DNA of 64,000 bases from Bacteroidales bacterium (GTDB lineage: Bacteria; Bacteroidota; Bacteroidia; Bacteroidales; JAADGE01). The notes beneath the pieces are model-generated. The model had not been told where the DNA came from, did not search any database, and saw nothing but the letters and a program-made list of their open reading frames with translations. This document shows, in pieces, positions 47,535 to 55,829 of the stretch (positions are counted from its first letter, which is position 1; each line of letters starts with the position of its first letter). A program made the position numbers and the translations under genes. The stretch covers positions 1 through 64,000 of the forward strand of contig JAKISF010000003.1 of NCBI GenBank assembly GCA_021648725.1, in the 5' to 3' direction.

Positions 47535-47864
47535 CTATGTCAGGTCATTGATTTCTGCATCGGGTGCATTTGTTTTAACTGATTCAATTCCGTTGTCTCT
47601 TGATGAGGTGCTTTCGTACATTTCACTTGTACCAATGATTTGACCATTGGTTGCAGTTAAATTGAAATATGGCTTGCCGTTTTTAGCTTCAAGACGTTTG
47701 AATCTGTTATCGTCTTGTGAGTTTGTTCTTACTGATTCAATTCCGTTGTTGCATCCGGCTTTTGATGTATATCCTTCGCTTGTCAGAATTACTTGACCGT
47801 TCCCTGCTTTCAAATTGAATTGAAATTCATCGTTCTTTCTTTTTGTAATCTCGAATTTTCCCAT
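47535..47864 (-). CDS. YegP/DUF1508-family protein
   Basis: A 109-residue protein made of two DUF1508 repeats: GKFEITKRKNDEFQFNLKA with SEGYTSKAGCNNGIESV, and PYFNLTATNGQIIGTSEMY with RDNGIESVKTNA. Each repeat is a small beta-beta-alpha unit. The function of the family is not established. It is a single-gene unit between viperin and Argonaute, with a strong terminator. Confidence 0.88.
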   Translation of the reverse strand: MGKFEITKRKNDEFQFNLKAGNGQVILTSEGYTSKAGCNNGIESVRTNSQDDNRFKRLEAKNGKPYFNLTATNGQIIGTSEMYESTSSRDNGIESVKTNAPDAEINDLT

Positions 47865-48047
47865 TGTTAGTGTTTTAAATTTATTATTTGAATGTAAAAG
47901 TATGAAAAATTAATTAAGTTTTAAAATTCTTGTCGGACAACCGGACAGGGGACAAATAGTTTTTGTTTGTTATTTTATTGATATTTAGTTGAATGCAGAC
48001 AATTATTGTTTGTGTGTTTGTCCGGATGTCCTTTGGTATTATTTTTA

Positions 48048-48941
48048 TTAAACTATCGTTTTTAACTTTTGTAATTTCTCTGTCTTTATATAATAATCTC
48101 CTTTTCTGTTTATAAATTTGTTGTAATTATACTCCATTTGATTATAACATGAATCAATATCTTTAAAAAGAATTGAATGACTGTAAAAGTAATTACCGTT
48201 TATGTTGTTGAAAAATCGTCCGGCAGGGTCAAGCATAACATAAGAATTTGTCATTGCTTCATTATTCTCAATAATTGCATTATCCGGATTGATTTTTATA
48301 AAATGCTTAAATTCAACTTTTGAGATTAAGAAATTATCAATGTTTTTATCATTTTCACCGGTTATCGGTAATACTTGAAATATTTTCCATCTTTCCGGTT
48401 GCAACAACTTTATTTTATCAGACATTTTTTCATTGAAATTGTATTTATGTACAACTGTGTTAATTTTAAATCCTATATCTAAATTTCGGACATTCTTTGC
48501 CAATAAATAATAATCTGAAAAACTTAATGTATTTTTGTTTGTTGCTCTACCGGATACAAAATTTGTTTGCTCCACGAAACTGTCCATACTGACTGTAATC
48601 CAATCTGCAATATTTCTGAATTTTTCTAATAGTGCTTTGTTTCTTGCAAAGACATAACCGTTTGTAACAATATTTGTTAACAAACCTTTCTTTTTTGCAA
48701 GCAATACTAAATCATACAGCCACGGGCAGAGTGTCGGTTCTCCGCCTACAAATGTTATTTTCTTGAAACCAAAGTCAGCAATTTTATTTACAATTTTAAT
48801 TGCATCTTCTTTTGATAAATGACCTTTCGGTAAAATTGTTCTTTTAACATCTTGAAATGTTGCAAAACAAAATTTACAACGCATGTTACAGGGTTCCCAT
48901 AAATGGAAATTAACGCTTGGAATTAAATTTTCTTTGTTCAT
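48048..48941 (-). CDS. Prokaryotic viperin (radical SAM antiviral nucleotide synthase)
   Basis: A 297-residue radical-SAM enzyme. The cluster motif is CNMRCKFC (Cys18, Cys22, Cys25), GGEP is at 66-69, and the later segments FKINTVVHKYN (158-168), QPERWKIFQVLPITGEN (181-197) and NNEAMTNSYVMLDPAGRF (226-243) match animal viperin (FKINSVINRFN, NPVRWKVFQCLLIEGEN, NQKMKDSYLILDEYMRF). Viperins convert a nucleoside triphosphate to its 3'-deoxy-3',4'-didehydro form, which stops viral polymerases. The base used here (C, G or U) is unknown. It lacks the N-terminal amphipathic helix of animal viperin. It follows the nuclease-TPR gene by 58 bp. Confidence 0.93.
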   Translation of the reverse strand: MNKENLIPSVNFHLWEPCNMRCKFCFATFQDVKRTILPKGHLSKEDAIKIVNKIADFGFKKITFVGGEPTLCPWLYDLVLLAKKKGLLTNIVTNGYVFARNKALLEKFRNIADWITVSMDSFVEQTNFVSGRATNKNTLSFSDYYLLAKNVRNLDIGFKINTVVHKYNFNEKMSDKIKLLQPERWKIFQVLPITGENDKNIDNFLISKVEFKHFIKINPDNAIIENNEAMTNSYVMLDPAGRFFNNINGNYFYSHSILFKDIDSCYNQMEYNYNKFINRKGDYYIKTEKLQKLKTIV

Positions 48942-48999
48942 AATAGTACGATTTTAAAAGTTATCTCGGAGAGATTGAATCATATATTATGAGGATTGC

Positions 49000-51456
49000 T
49001 TATTTGCTATCTAATTCTTTTGCTGTTACTAACATGTTTTGCCATATAAAGTAATCTTTTCTTAATTTTAAAGCTTTATCGTATTGTTGCATTGCTGTTT
49101 CTTTTTGGCCAAGTTCAGCAAGACAGGTTGCTATTAAATCAATGTAACTTGCTTCATGTGGATTTATTTTATGTGCTTTTTCAAAATGAATAATTGCATT
49201 GTTATAATCTTTTTGTTCAAAATATTCATTTCCTATGTCAAACTGTTTAAATTCATTTTCATCGTCCGGAACATTTGATGGAGTGAACGCTTTTTTATAA
49301 TAAGAATGACGGTAATTCAGACCATATTCAGGCTGTTGATATATTATAAAATCTTTATCAATTTTTTTAAATTCTTTTGCTATATTTTTCCATATCTCAT
49401 CTTCCTTTAAAACATTATAAAATTTTTGCAAAATATTATCTAATTGTCTGTCAAAAAAAAGTGCATAGAAATTAAATTCAAAAAAGCTTTTCTTTAAAAT
49501 ATCGTTTATCATTTCACCGTCTTGTTCCATTGATGTTGTTATGATTAAAGGCAAAATCTTCTTGACTTTTTGCATGTCTATTCCAAGTTTTTTGTTAATC
49601 CATTCATGATTTTGTTCGTCTTTAAGAAATTTTTGAATTTTTATTAATTGATGTGATGCGTGTTCATTTATTTCTTTTCGCTCTATTTGTAATTCATGTA
49701 ATTGCTTCCTGAAACGTGTTCGTTTCAATTCAACTAATAATAATATTCCTTCATGCAAAATATACACATCAATATCACCTATTATTATTTCTTTTCCATT
49801 TTCGTTTTTTTTACAGACATCTTTTGAAACTCCAATTTTATCAAATTTGTAGCCGGAAAACAATTCAAGAAAATATTTTTCAAAGTCTTTATCTTCTTGT
49901 TGTGTCAATCTTATGGGTCTTAATTTTTTAAATTGTGTTTTATGAAAATATGTATTTTCTCTAATAATATTATATGAATTTGTCAGTTTACCCAAAAAAC
50001 TTTCTAAACTTATAATATAACTATTCAATTCAAATAGAGGTTGTGCAACAATATTTACAAAAGGGGTATGCCTGTTAAAATATTTTTTTGGGGTATCTTT
50101 TACTGGATTAAAACACAAAACATTTCGAATTTCTTTTGAATCATTTTGCATTTTTAAGGTATTACCAAGCATATTGGAAAATTCTTTTACAGACTCAAAA
50201 CGAACACCTAAATGCCCGGTCAACGGAGCAAATAATAAAGACTCTATTCCGCTATTCCCGGTAGTTTGCTGATATTCATGTAACGGATTATAATATTTTT
50301 CTGTTGCATTGTGAATTAAACCATTCAGTAAGTGTGAAATTGCACTTACCTCTATTTTTTTTTCGGCTACTTCATAATGAGTATATTGCATAGAGTTTAA
50401 TATTATAGATTGGGAAATATCTCTAATTGCCTCTCTTTTATTTATATCTTTATCTTGTTGAGTTTTTCCGGGTATTTTTGATATGTTATCTTTAACATAA
50501 AGTTCTGCAATTTCATAGTTGCTTGCTTCGATAAACATAGGTAAAAATTCAATTTTCTTTCCTATTGTTCTCCATTTTGATTCTTCAATAGTATCTATGC
50601 AGTTTAAGTGAAAACTATATTTTGTTTCCGACAAATAATAATTGTCATAAAATAAATATACACTTGCAATATCTTCAACAAAAACATTCCACTTTTGCAG
50701 TTTTTTTAAACTTTCAAAATATTTATTTTTTGAATTTTCAATACATTGCATAAGGATTCTCATACTGTTTTCTATGAAAATCTTTTCATTTATTGTATAT
50801 GTTTTATTGTCTTTTGATTCAAAAAAGTAATATGAAAAAAGAACATTAAGAGAGGTATATAAATGATTTGATTTATTAAGTCTATCAGATTCTACAATAT
50901 AATATGAGGCATATGCAAATAATTCGACAGGATTTAAATTTAGCCAAATTTTAGCATCTGATTCGAACTCTTGCCAAAGATTTGTTTCAATTTCATTTAC
51001 ATAAATTATAAATTCAGAAAATAACTTTAACTCCGAATTTTTTGATGTAGTAAATTGCCGGATATTATTAATGAATTTGTCATTAAATACAGGCTTGTAT
51101 TTGCTTGTTTTGAATTTTTCAATAAAAAGTTTCGGGTTTATTTCCGAAACAGGTTTATTGAAGTTATTATTTGCATTAGCTTCTTTTTTGAAATAGTAGT
51201 CAAACAGCAAATCAACTTTTTCAATATACTTATTGTTTTTTATTAATTCAGGAAAGTGTTTTGATTTAATAATTGCAGACCAGAAATCATTTTTGAAATG
51301 ATATTTGCCATTTACATTTCTATTATTTGGGTTTTTTGGCAATAAAATTTTTAACCAATCTTTGAAGTTTAATTGGTCAATCAGGTTGAAAAACTCTGTG
51401 TATTTGCCTTCTATTATTAGTTGAAGGGCTTCTTTTTGTTTAATTCTAACATCCAT
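49000..51456 (-). CDS. Large unknown protein with PD-(D/E)XK nuclease-like domain and C-terminal TPRs
   Basis: An 818-residue protein not recognised as a known family. Residues 1-510 are helical and divergent. Residues about 520-680 look like a restriction-nuclease fold: an EKYFLELF helix with Glu525, GDIDVYIL (Asp561/Asp563) and LLLVELKRT (Glu576-x-Lys578), then a helix with Gln/Glu. Residues about 735-810 form two TPR units (NEYFEQKDYNNAIIHFEKAH, LAELGQKETAMQQYDKAL). It lies 58 bp upstream of viperin on the same strand, so the two are likely one operon. A -7-like TATATTTG (51510-51517) and the palindrome AACTCATTGAGTT (51476-51488) precede it. Confidence 0.7.
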   Translation of the reverse strand: MDVRIKQKEALQLIIEGKYTEFFNLIDQLNFKDWLKILLPKNPNNRNVNGKYHFKNDFWSAIIKSKHFPELIKNNKYIEKVDLLFDYYFKKEANANNNFNKPVSEINPKLFIEKFKTSKYKPVFNDKFINNIRQFTTSKNSELKLFSEFIIYVNEIETNLWQEFESDAKIWLNLNPVELFAYASYYIVESDRLNKSNHLYTSLNVLFSYYFFESKDNKTYTINEKIFIENSMRILMQCIENSKNKYFESLKKLQKWNVFVEDIASVYLFYDNYYLSETKYSFHLNCIDTIEESKWRTIGKKIEFLPMFIEASNYEIAELYVKDNISKIPGKTQQDKDINKREAIRDISQSIILNSMQYTHYEVAEKKIEVSAISHLLNGLIHNATEKYYNPLHEYQQTTGNSGIESLLFAPLTGHLGVRFESVKEFSNMLGNTLKMQNDSKEIRNVLCFNPVKDTPKKYFNRHTPFVNIVAQPLFELNSYIISLESFLGKLTNSYNIIRENTYFHKTQFKKLRPIRLTQQEDKDFEKYFLELFSGYKFDKIGVSKDVCKKNENGKEIIIGDIDVYILHEGILLLVELKRTRFRKQLHELQIERKEINEHASHQLIKIQKFLKDEQNHEWINKKLGIDMQKVKKILPLIITTSMEQDGEMINDILKKSFFEFNFYALFFDRQLDNILQKFYNVLKEDEIWKNIAKEFKKIDKDFIIYQQPEYGLNYRHSYYKKAFTPSNVPDDENEFKQFDIGNEYFEQKDYNNAIIHFEKAHKINPHEASYIDLIATCLAELGQKETAMQQYDKALKLRKDYFIWQNMLVTAKELDSK

Positions 51457-51475
51457 AGTTATAATATTTAAAGAT

Positions 51476-51517
51476 AACTCATTGAGTTGAACTATGGCTA
51501 TGGATTTTACAAATATA
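51476..51517 (-). promoter_or_regulatory. Putative promoter and palindrome upstream of the nuclease-TPR/viperin operon
   Basis: On the minus strand TATATTTG (51510-51517) is a -7 match 54 bp before the start. The near-palindrome AACTCATTGAGTT (51476-51488) lies between it and the start codon and could bind a repressor. No -33 TTTG is seen. Confidence 0.35.
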
Positions 51518-51660
51518 AGACTTTTTTATATTAAGTACATGAAATATCGGCAATTATTTTTAAAATAGGACAGAGAATTAATGTTTTTTATTGTGTTATA
51601 TTGATGATATTCAGTAAAATAATTTGCTTGCATTTTTGTGAGTTTGTCCTGTGTCGGATG

Positions 51661-53856
51661 TTATTCTTTTAACCAAGCACCTACCGTTGATTTACCTTTT
51701 CCAACATATACAGCAATATCTCTGATGACCATCCCTTTTTCTGATAAAAGTTTTGCAACAGATTTCATATTTAATGATGCCGGATTATCTGCATTTTCAA
51801 TTTTGTCAATTACTCTTATTGCATTTTCTTTGAAATATTCGATTAGTTCTTTTGCTCCGGATAATGCTTTTAGACTGACATTTTCTTTATTGTCTTCACC
51901 GGATGCCCAATACAGCATTTGTAAGAGCAAAGCAAAACGTGAAATATAAGATACATACTTTGAGTATAAGCTGCGTATTTGTTCCGGTATGTTATCGTCA
52001 TTGATTAGGTCTGTATTTTGTTTATTCCATTCTAAAAATGCTTTTTTTGCATCAACAGAAAAGTTAAGTGTTTCGGGTTCTTGTTCTGTTAAAGGGTTTT
52101 GGTATTCGGTTAGATTATATAACTTGATGATTATTTCTTTATATTTCTCTGTCAGCTCTTGCGACATTTCTTCATCATCTAAATACGGTTTTTTTAGATT
52201 CTCCGGATAGGCAAATAAAATTCTGTCAGTGAAACCGTTTTTATTCATTTTGTCTTTTGCAAACTCATCTAAAATTGCCGGTTGTATTGTTCCGCAAACA
52301 GAAATAAACGGATTAGGAATAAATATAGGTTTACCTGTTTTTCGATTTACTGTTATAGTTGTACCACTCCAATTGCTTAACCAAAATTGTTGGTCGCTTC
52401 CTTTGTGATAACGGTTAAAGTCATTTAACCAGCCTGTTAATTCATCTTTGAATACTCCCAATCCTCTTTTATTATTGCTGTGAACTTCATTTAATGCTTC
52501 GGGTGTGAAATCATTTACAATCATTTGTTTTAAAATCGGTTTTACCGGTTCATCAAAACCTTCGTTTTCTCTTTCCTTTTTGGAAAGACTGCTTACATGT
52601 TCGTATTTATCAAAATCAGAACTGAATGTATTATGATTTTTTTGGTCTATATTCAGAATCGGAGATAATGCAAATTTCAAAGGATGACTTTTGTTTATTC
52701 CGGGTCTGCCGACTAATGCAATGTATAAAATCGGGCTTTCTATCCATCCCTTTTTAATTTGAATATTCACAGCTCTACCGGTTGCAACAGATGTAGCAAA
52801 CAGAATTGATGATGCGAGATATTCAACCGGATATTTAAGTGTGTCGTTTGCTTTGCTGATAAACTTTTGTATGATTTCAGGAAAAACATGAACCGGAAAG
52901 GGGCGTGTTTTCCTTTTCTTATTTGTATTCCGGATTGTGCTTATTTTTTCATATTCCTGTAAAGTGTTTTCTAATAATAAATCATTTGAATCTTTACCGG
53001 ACGGGAATTGTATTGATTTGATTTCTTTAACAGGAATCTTATTTTTAATTATCAGGGATAAAAGTTCATTGTTAAACTTTTCTCCTGCTTCATCACCATC
53101 ACCGGAAAGATAAACAGATTTTCCGGATATGTATTTGCTTAACAAATTTGCATTCGGCAGATTGGTTGCTCCGAATGTTGCTATTGCTGATTTACCTATC
53201 TCTGCAAATGATATTGCATTATTAGGACCTTCACAAATAAAAACTTCATCAAATGCTTTATTGAAACAACTTATATATAAGGTGTCTGTTTTGTTTCCTG
53301 AAAACTGTGTCTTTGGAAGTCCTTTTTCTTTCAGTTCTTCTTCTGTTGCTATGTATCTTCTTTCGAATCCTGTATTATTATGATTAACGAATACAACAGA
53401 TGCCGGATATTTTTTATAAGCATTTGATTGTAAAAAATATTCATGTTTTGTTAGTCCTCTGCTATTTTGATAAGCAATTGCATGATCTTTATTATTCTTC
53501 CGGATGTTATACAATTGCTTTTCGGTTTTGGTATATTGGGTTGACATTGACAAATTAAGATTTAAGTCATTATTTATATTTTTCAGAATTTCAATAAAAC
53601 TTGTTTTTAAAATCAAATTATAATGAAATGCTGCAAAGTCGAACATATCACCTTTATAATAATCGTCTCCGTGGTCTTTGAAAAACCATTGGTCAGATTT
53701 GTTGAATATGCTTAAACTTGGTTTTGTGTCTTTGTAAAAGGGGTTTTTTATGTTTTTACATTTGTTCCCTTGCCGGTTGAGTTCCGGAATAACAAACTTG
53801 AAGAAATCAAACCCGTTATTTGTTGAACTCAATATATTTTCTTTATTTAGTTTCAT
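51661..53856 (-). CDS. Primase-helicase-like protein: CHC2-type N-terminus, Toprim, DUF3987, C-terminal HTH
   Basis: A 731-residue protein. The start at 53856 (MKLNKENILSS) is chosen because a longer frame to 54045 would run into the HTH_17 gene. Residues about 15-80 resemble a DnaG-type CHC2 segment without clear zinc cysteines (KNPFYKDTKPSLSIF, GDMFDFAAFHY). A Toprim domain has CEGPNNA (208-214) and DGDEAG (253-258). A DUF3987 helicase-like domain follows, with a Walker-A-like GRPGINKS (383-390). The last 30 residues look like an HTH (KSTVGAWLKE). Such proteins replicate mobile elements; here it is probably the replication protein of the excised island. Confidence 0.85.
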   Translation of the reverse strand: MKLNKENILSSTNNGFDFFKFVIPELNRQGNKCKNIKNPFYKDTKPSLSIFNKSDQWFFKDHGDDYYKGDMFDFAAFHYNLILKTSFIEILKNINNDLNLNLSMSTQYTKTEKQLYNIRKNNKDHAIAYQNSRGLTKHEYFLQSNAYKKYPASVVFVNHNNTGFERRYIATEEELKEKGLPKTQFSGNKTDTLYISCFNKAFDEVFICEGPNNAISFAEIGKSAIATFGATNLPNANLLSKYISGKSVYLSGDGDEAGEKFNNELLSLIIKNKIPVKEIKSIQFPSGKDSNDLLLENTLQEYEKISTIRNTNKKRKTRPFPVHVFPEIIQKFISKANDTLKYPVEYLASSILFATSVATGRAVNIQIKKGWIESPILYIALVGRPGINKSHPLKFALSPILNIDQKNHNTFSSDFDKYEHVSSLSKKERENEGFDEPVKPILKQMIVNDFTPEALNEVHSNNKRGLGVFKDELTGWLNDFNRYHKGSDQQFWLSNWSGTTITVNRKTGKPIFIPNPFISVCGTIQPAILDEFAKDKMNKNGFTDRILFAYPENLKKPYLDDEEMSQELTEKYKEIIIKLYNLTEYQNPLTEQEPETLNFSVDAKKAFLEWNKQNTDLINDDNIPEQIRSLYSKYVSYISRFALLLQMLYWASGEDNKENVSLKALSGAKELIEYFKENAIRVIDKIENADNPASLNMKSVAKLLSEKGMVIRDIAVYVGKGKSTVGAWLKE

Positions 53857-53881
53857 GGGTGACAGATTTTTATTGAGTTTA

Positions 53882-54160
53882 TTAAAAAGCCGGATTATAA
53901 TGTTTGTCCAAGTGTTTCTGAATGTCACTTGCTTTATAATAAATCTTTGCACCGATTTGACTAAAAGGCAGAATGCCTTTGTCTCTATAACTTTGGAGTG
54001 TTCTTTTAGATATGTGCAACAGTTCGCATACATCTTGAATGTCAAGCCATCTGTCTTCCAAAGGGTCTTTTCTGTTTATTTTTTCAACTCTTTCATTGAG
54101 TGTTTCAATTTGACTGATTAATTTCTCAAATTGTTCTGATGATATTATCATTGCTTCCAT
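53882..54160 (-). CDS. HTH_17/excisionase-like DNA-binding protein
   Basis: A 92-residue protein: an N-terminal coiled-coil stretch (SEQFEKLISQIETLNERVEKI), then a MerR/excisionase-type winged helix (WLDIQDVCELLHISKRTLQSYRDKGILPFSQIG). Proteins of this kind sit before the primase gene in many Bacteroidota integrative elements and act as excisionase or regulator. The primase gene starts 25 bp later. Palindromes at 54209-54220 and 54278-54287 lie upstream. Confidence 0.85.
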   Translation of the reverse strand: MEAMIISSEQFEKLISQIETLNERVEKINRKDPLEDRWLDIQDVCELLHISKRTLQSYRDKGILPFSQIGAKIYYKASDIQKHLDKHYNPAF

Positions 54161-54208
54161 TATTAATTCATTTTAAAGATTAAACATTAGATTTTGTTTG
54201 AATCTTCA

Positions 54209-54287
54209 TTTAGCGCTAAACGAATGATTACGGGAGCAAATTTATGCTATACAGTGAAGCAAATCAAGTTGTATTCAGTTGTACAAC
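54209..54287 (-). promoter_or_regulatory. Control region of the HTH_17-primase operon
   Basis: A perfect 12-bp palindrome TTTAGCGCTAAA (54209-54220), a TAAATTTG -7 element on the minus strand (54237-54244), and a perfect 10-bp palindrome GTTGTACAAC (54278-54287) lie in the 155-bp gap. The first palindrome falls just after the expected start site, where a repressor would block transcription. The second shares GTACAAC with the arm-like repeats at the island ends. Confidence 0.5.
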
Positions 54288-54315
54288 CATAGTGTAACAT
54301 ATTGATTTAGTGTGG

Positions 54316-55722
54316 TTAGATTCCGATATTTTTTTTGTCTGTAAAAGCAATTTCTTGCATTTTTTTAAATTTCGGATGCATATTCTCAACAGCTTTATCA
54401 TCTTTTGTGTAGAATTTATTATATATGCTATCAGTATCAAGGTTTGGATTTCTCATTTGTTTTGTTTCAAAGACATTTGCTATGCCTCGGCACAATTCTT
54501 TTTTATCTTTCATCTCCAAAACACCTGATTCGTCTATAATTCTGAATAAATATGCTAATTCATAAGTATTCAGATTAGTCTTAATTTTAGTTATTTCTAA
54601 TAAATCTGCCGGATTATAATTTGGATTTACTTTATAAGTTTCTTCAATTTTATTAAGCCATGTTCTTAATTCTCTCGGGAGAGATAATTCAAGTTTAGGA
54701 TTTTCAATGATATGATTTGAATTAAGGAATGAAAATTTATCAAGCTCTTTGCTGATGAGGCTTGTTCTGTTTGCAGGGCTGTCAGTTTTTTCAAGTTCTG
54801 AAATTATCTTGTCTTGGTATTCAGGTTTAATTGATTCAATATTTTTTTGTTCTAAATGAGTTAAAATATTTTGATTGCCTTTTAATTTACCGAGTACATC
54901 AATGCAAATGATATTTTCTAATGTTCGGATATTTTGTATTTGTACTTCGTTTAATTCAATTTGTTCTTTTTCAGAACTGTTGTTTTTATTGAATTTAATG
55001 TAATCGTAGCGGATAGTTTCAATTAACCCCAAAGCCTCTGACATTTCAAACTTGTTGATTTTTAGAAGTTTGTGTATTTTGAAATGATTTAGTTTTGAAG
55101 TTATACTGTTAAGGTTAGGAAAATGTTTCAGCAAATCATTTTCGGATAGCTTCTTTGATGTAATTAATTCAGGATATAAGTTTTGTACTTCTAATCGGAT
55201 TTTTACAAGAGTTGTGTAGAGAGTTTTGAAAATGAAATCCGTTTGATGTGCTGTATTATTAATGTGCTTTTCAGTTTCTTCTTGATATTGTTCAATTTGT
55301 TCAATGAACTGTAATACCGGATATTTTGCTTGTTCCTTGTTATAAAAATTCAAAGCTTTATTTAATGTTGAAATAAGCCTTATTGCTTCGGCAGATATTA
55401 TTTGCTTATAGTATTTTGTAAGTTTATCATCTGCTTTTGGGAGGTCTATATATATAAGGTGTTCAAATATTTCCGAATAGTCAGTTTTGGGTTTGTCGTT
55501 TGTCGGGAATGTTTCAATAGTAAAAGTATCTGATTTTGAAATAAGCGGATTATTTTTTACAATTTTTGATAATGAATTGTTGAGGTCTTCAATGCTTGTA
55601 TATGTTTCTTTTTGTCGATATTGTGGTAATATCTGTTTGTGTGCATCTTCATTAAGTTTATTTAGCCATGGGCGTAATTCTCCGAAAATGATACTTTGGT
55701 ATATGTTTAAATCTATATTCAT
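54316..55722 (-). CDS. Unknown helical protein of the island maintenance module
   Basis: A 468-residue protein starting MNIDLNIYQSIIFGELRPWL. An upstream in-frame ATG at 55764 exists, but the 14 extra residues look unlike coding sequence. It is almost wholly helical and charged, with no signal peptide, TM helix or catalytic motif. The segment GELRPWLNKLNEDAH recurs loosely as LPRELRTWLNKIEETY near residue 365, suggesting an internal repeat. It sits between integrase and the HTH_17-primase pair, a position often taken by an element-specific protein of unknown function. Confidence 0.6.
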   Translation of the reverse strand: MNIDLNIYQSIIFGELRPWLNKLNEDAHKQILPQYRQKETYTSIEDLNNSLSKIVKNNPLISKSDTFTIETFPTNDKPKTDYSEIFEHLIYIDLPKADDKLTKYYKQIISAEAIRLISTLNKALNFYNKEQAKYPVLQFIEQIEQYQEETEKHINNTAHQTDFIFKTLYTTLVKIRLEVQNLYPELITSKKLSENDLLKHFPNLNSITSKLNHFKIHKLLKINKFEMSEALGLIETIRYDYIKFNKNNSSEKEQIELNEVQIQNIRTLENIICIDVLGKLKGNQNILTHLEQKNIESIKPEYQDKIISELEKTDSPANRTSLISKELDKFSFLNSNHIIENPKLELSLPRELRTWLNKIEETYKVNPNYNPADLLEITKIKTNLNTYELAYLFRIIDESGVLEMKDKKELCRGIANVFETKQMRNPNLDTDSIYNKFYTKDDKAVENMHPKFKKMQEIAFTDKKNIGI

Positions 55723-55802
55723 AATAAAGGTGTATGTAAGTAGCTGATATTTAGATGATTGCAACGTGTTGATAATCAGACAGTTTGTTGCACGAAAGTA
55801 AT

Positions 55803-55825
55803 AAAAAAAGCCGGATGTTCCGGCT
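55803..55825 (-). terminator. Terminator of the integrase gene
   Basis: On the minus strand AGCCGGA-ACA-TCCGGCT forms a perfect 7-bp GC-rich stem followed by seven T, 5 bp after the integrase stop. Confidence 0.9.
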
Positions 55826-55829
55826 CTTC

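Noticed and set aside
30809-54000. Frequent CCGGA words in the island, as a possible sign of a restriction site bias
   Set aside because: Many copies come from Asn-Pro-Asp/Glu codons (AAT CCG GAx) and the word also occurs in the chromosomal arms; I cannot count it reliably.
53857-54045. 63-residue N-terminal extension of the primase-like protein
   Set aside because: It overlaps the HTH_17 gene in another frame and its sequence is Cys/Lys-rich without homology-like features.
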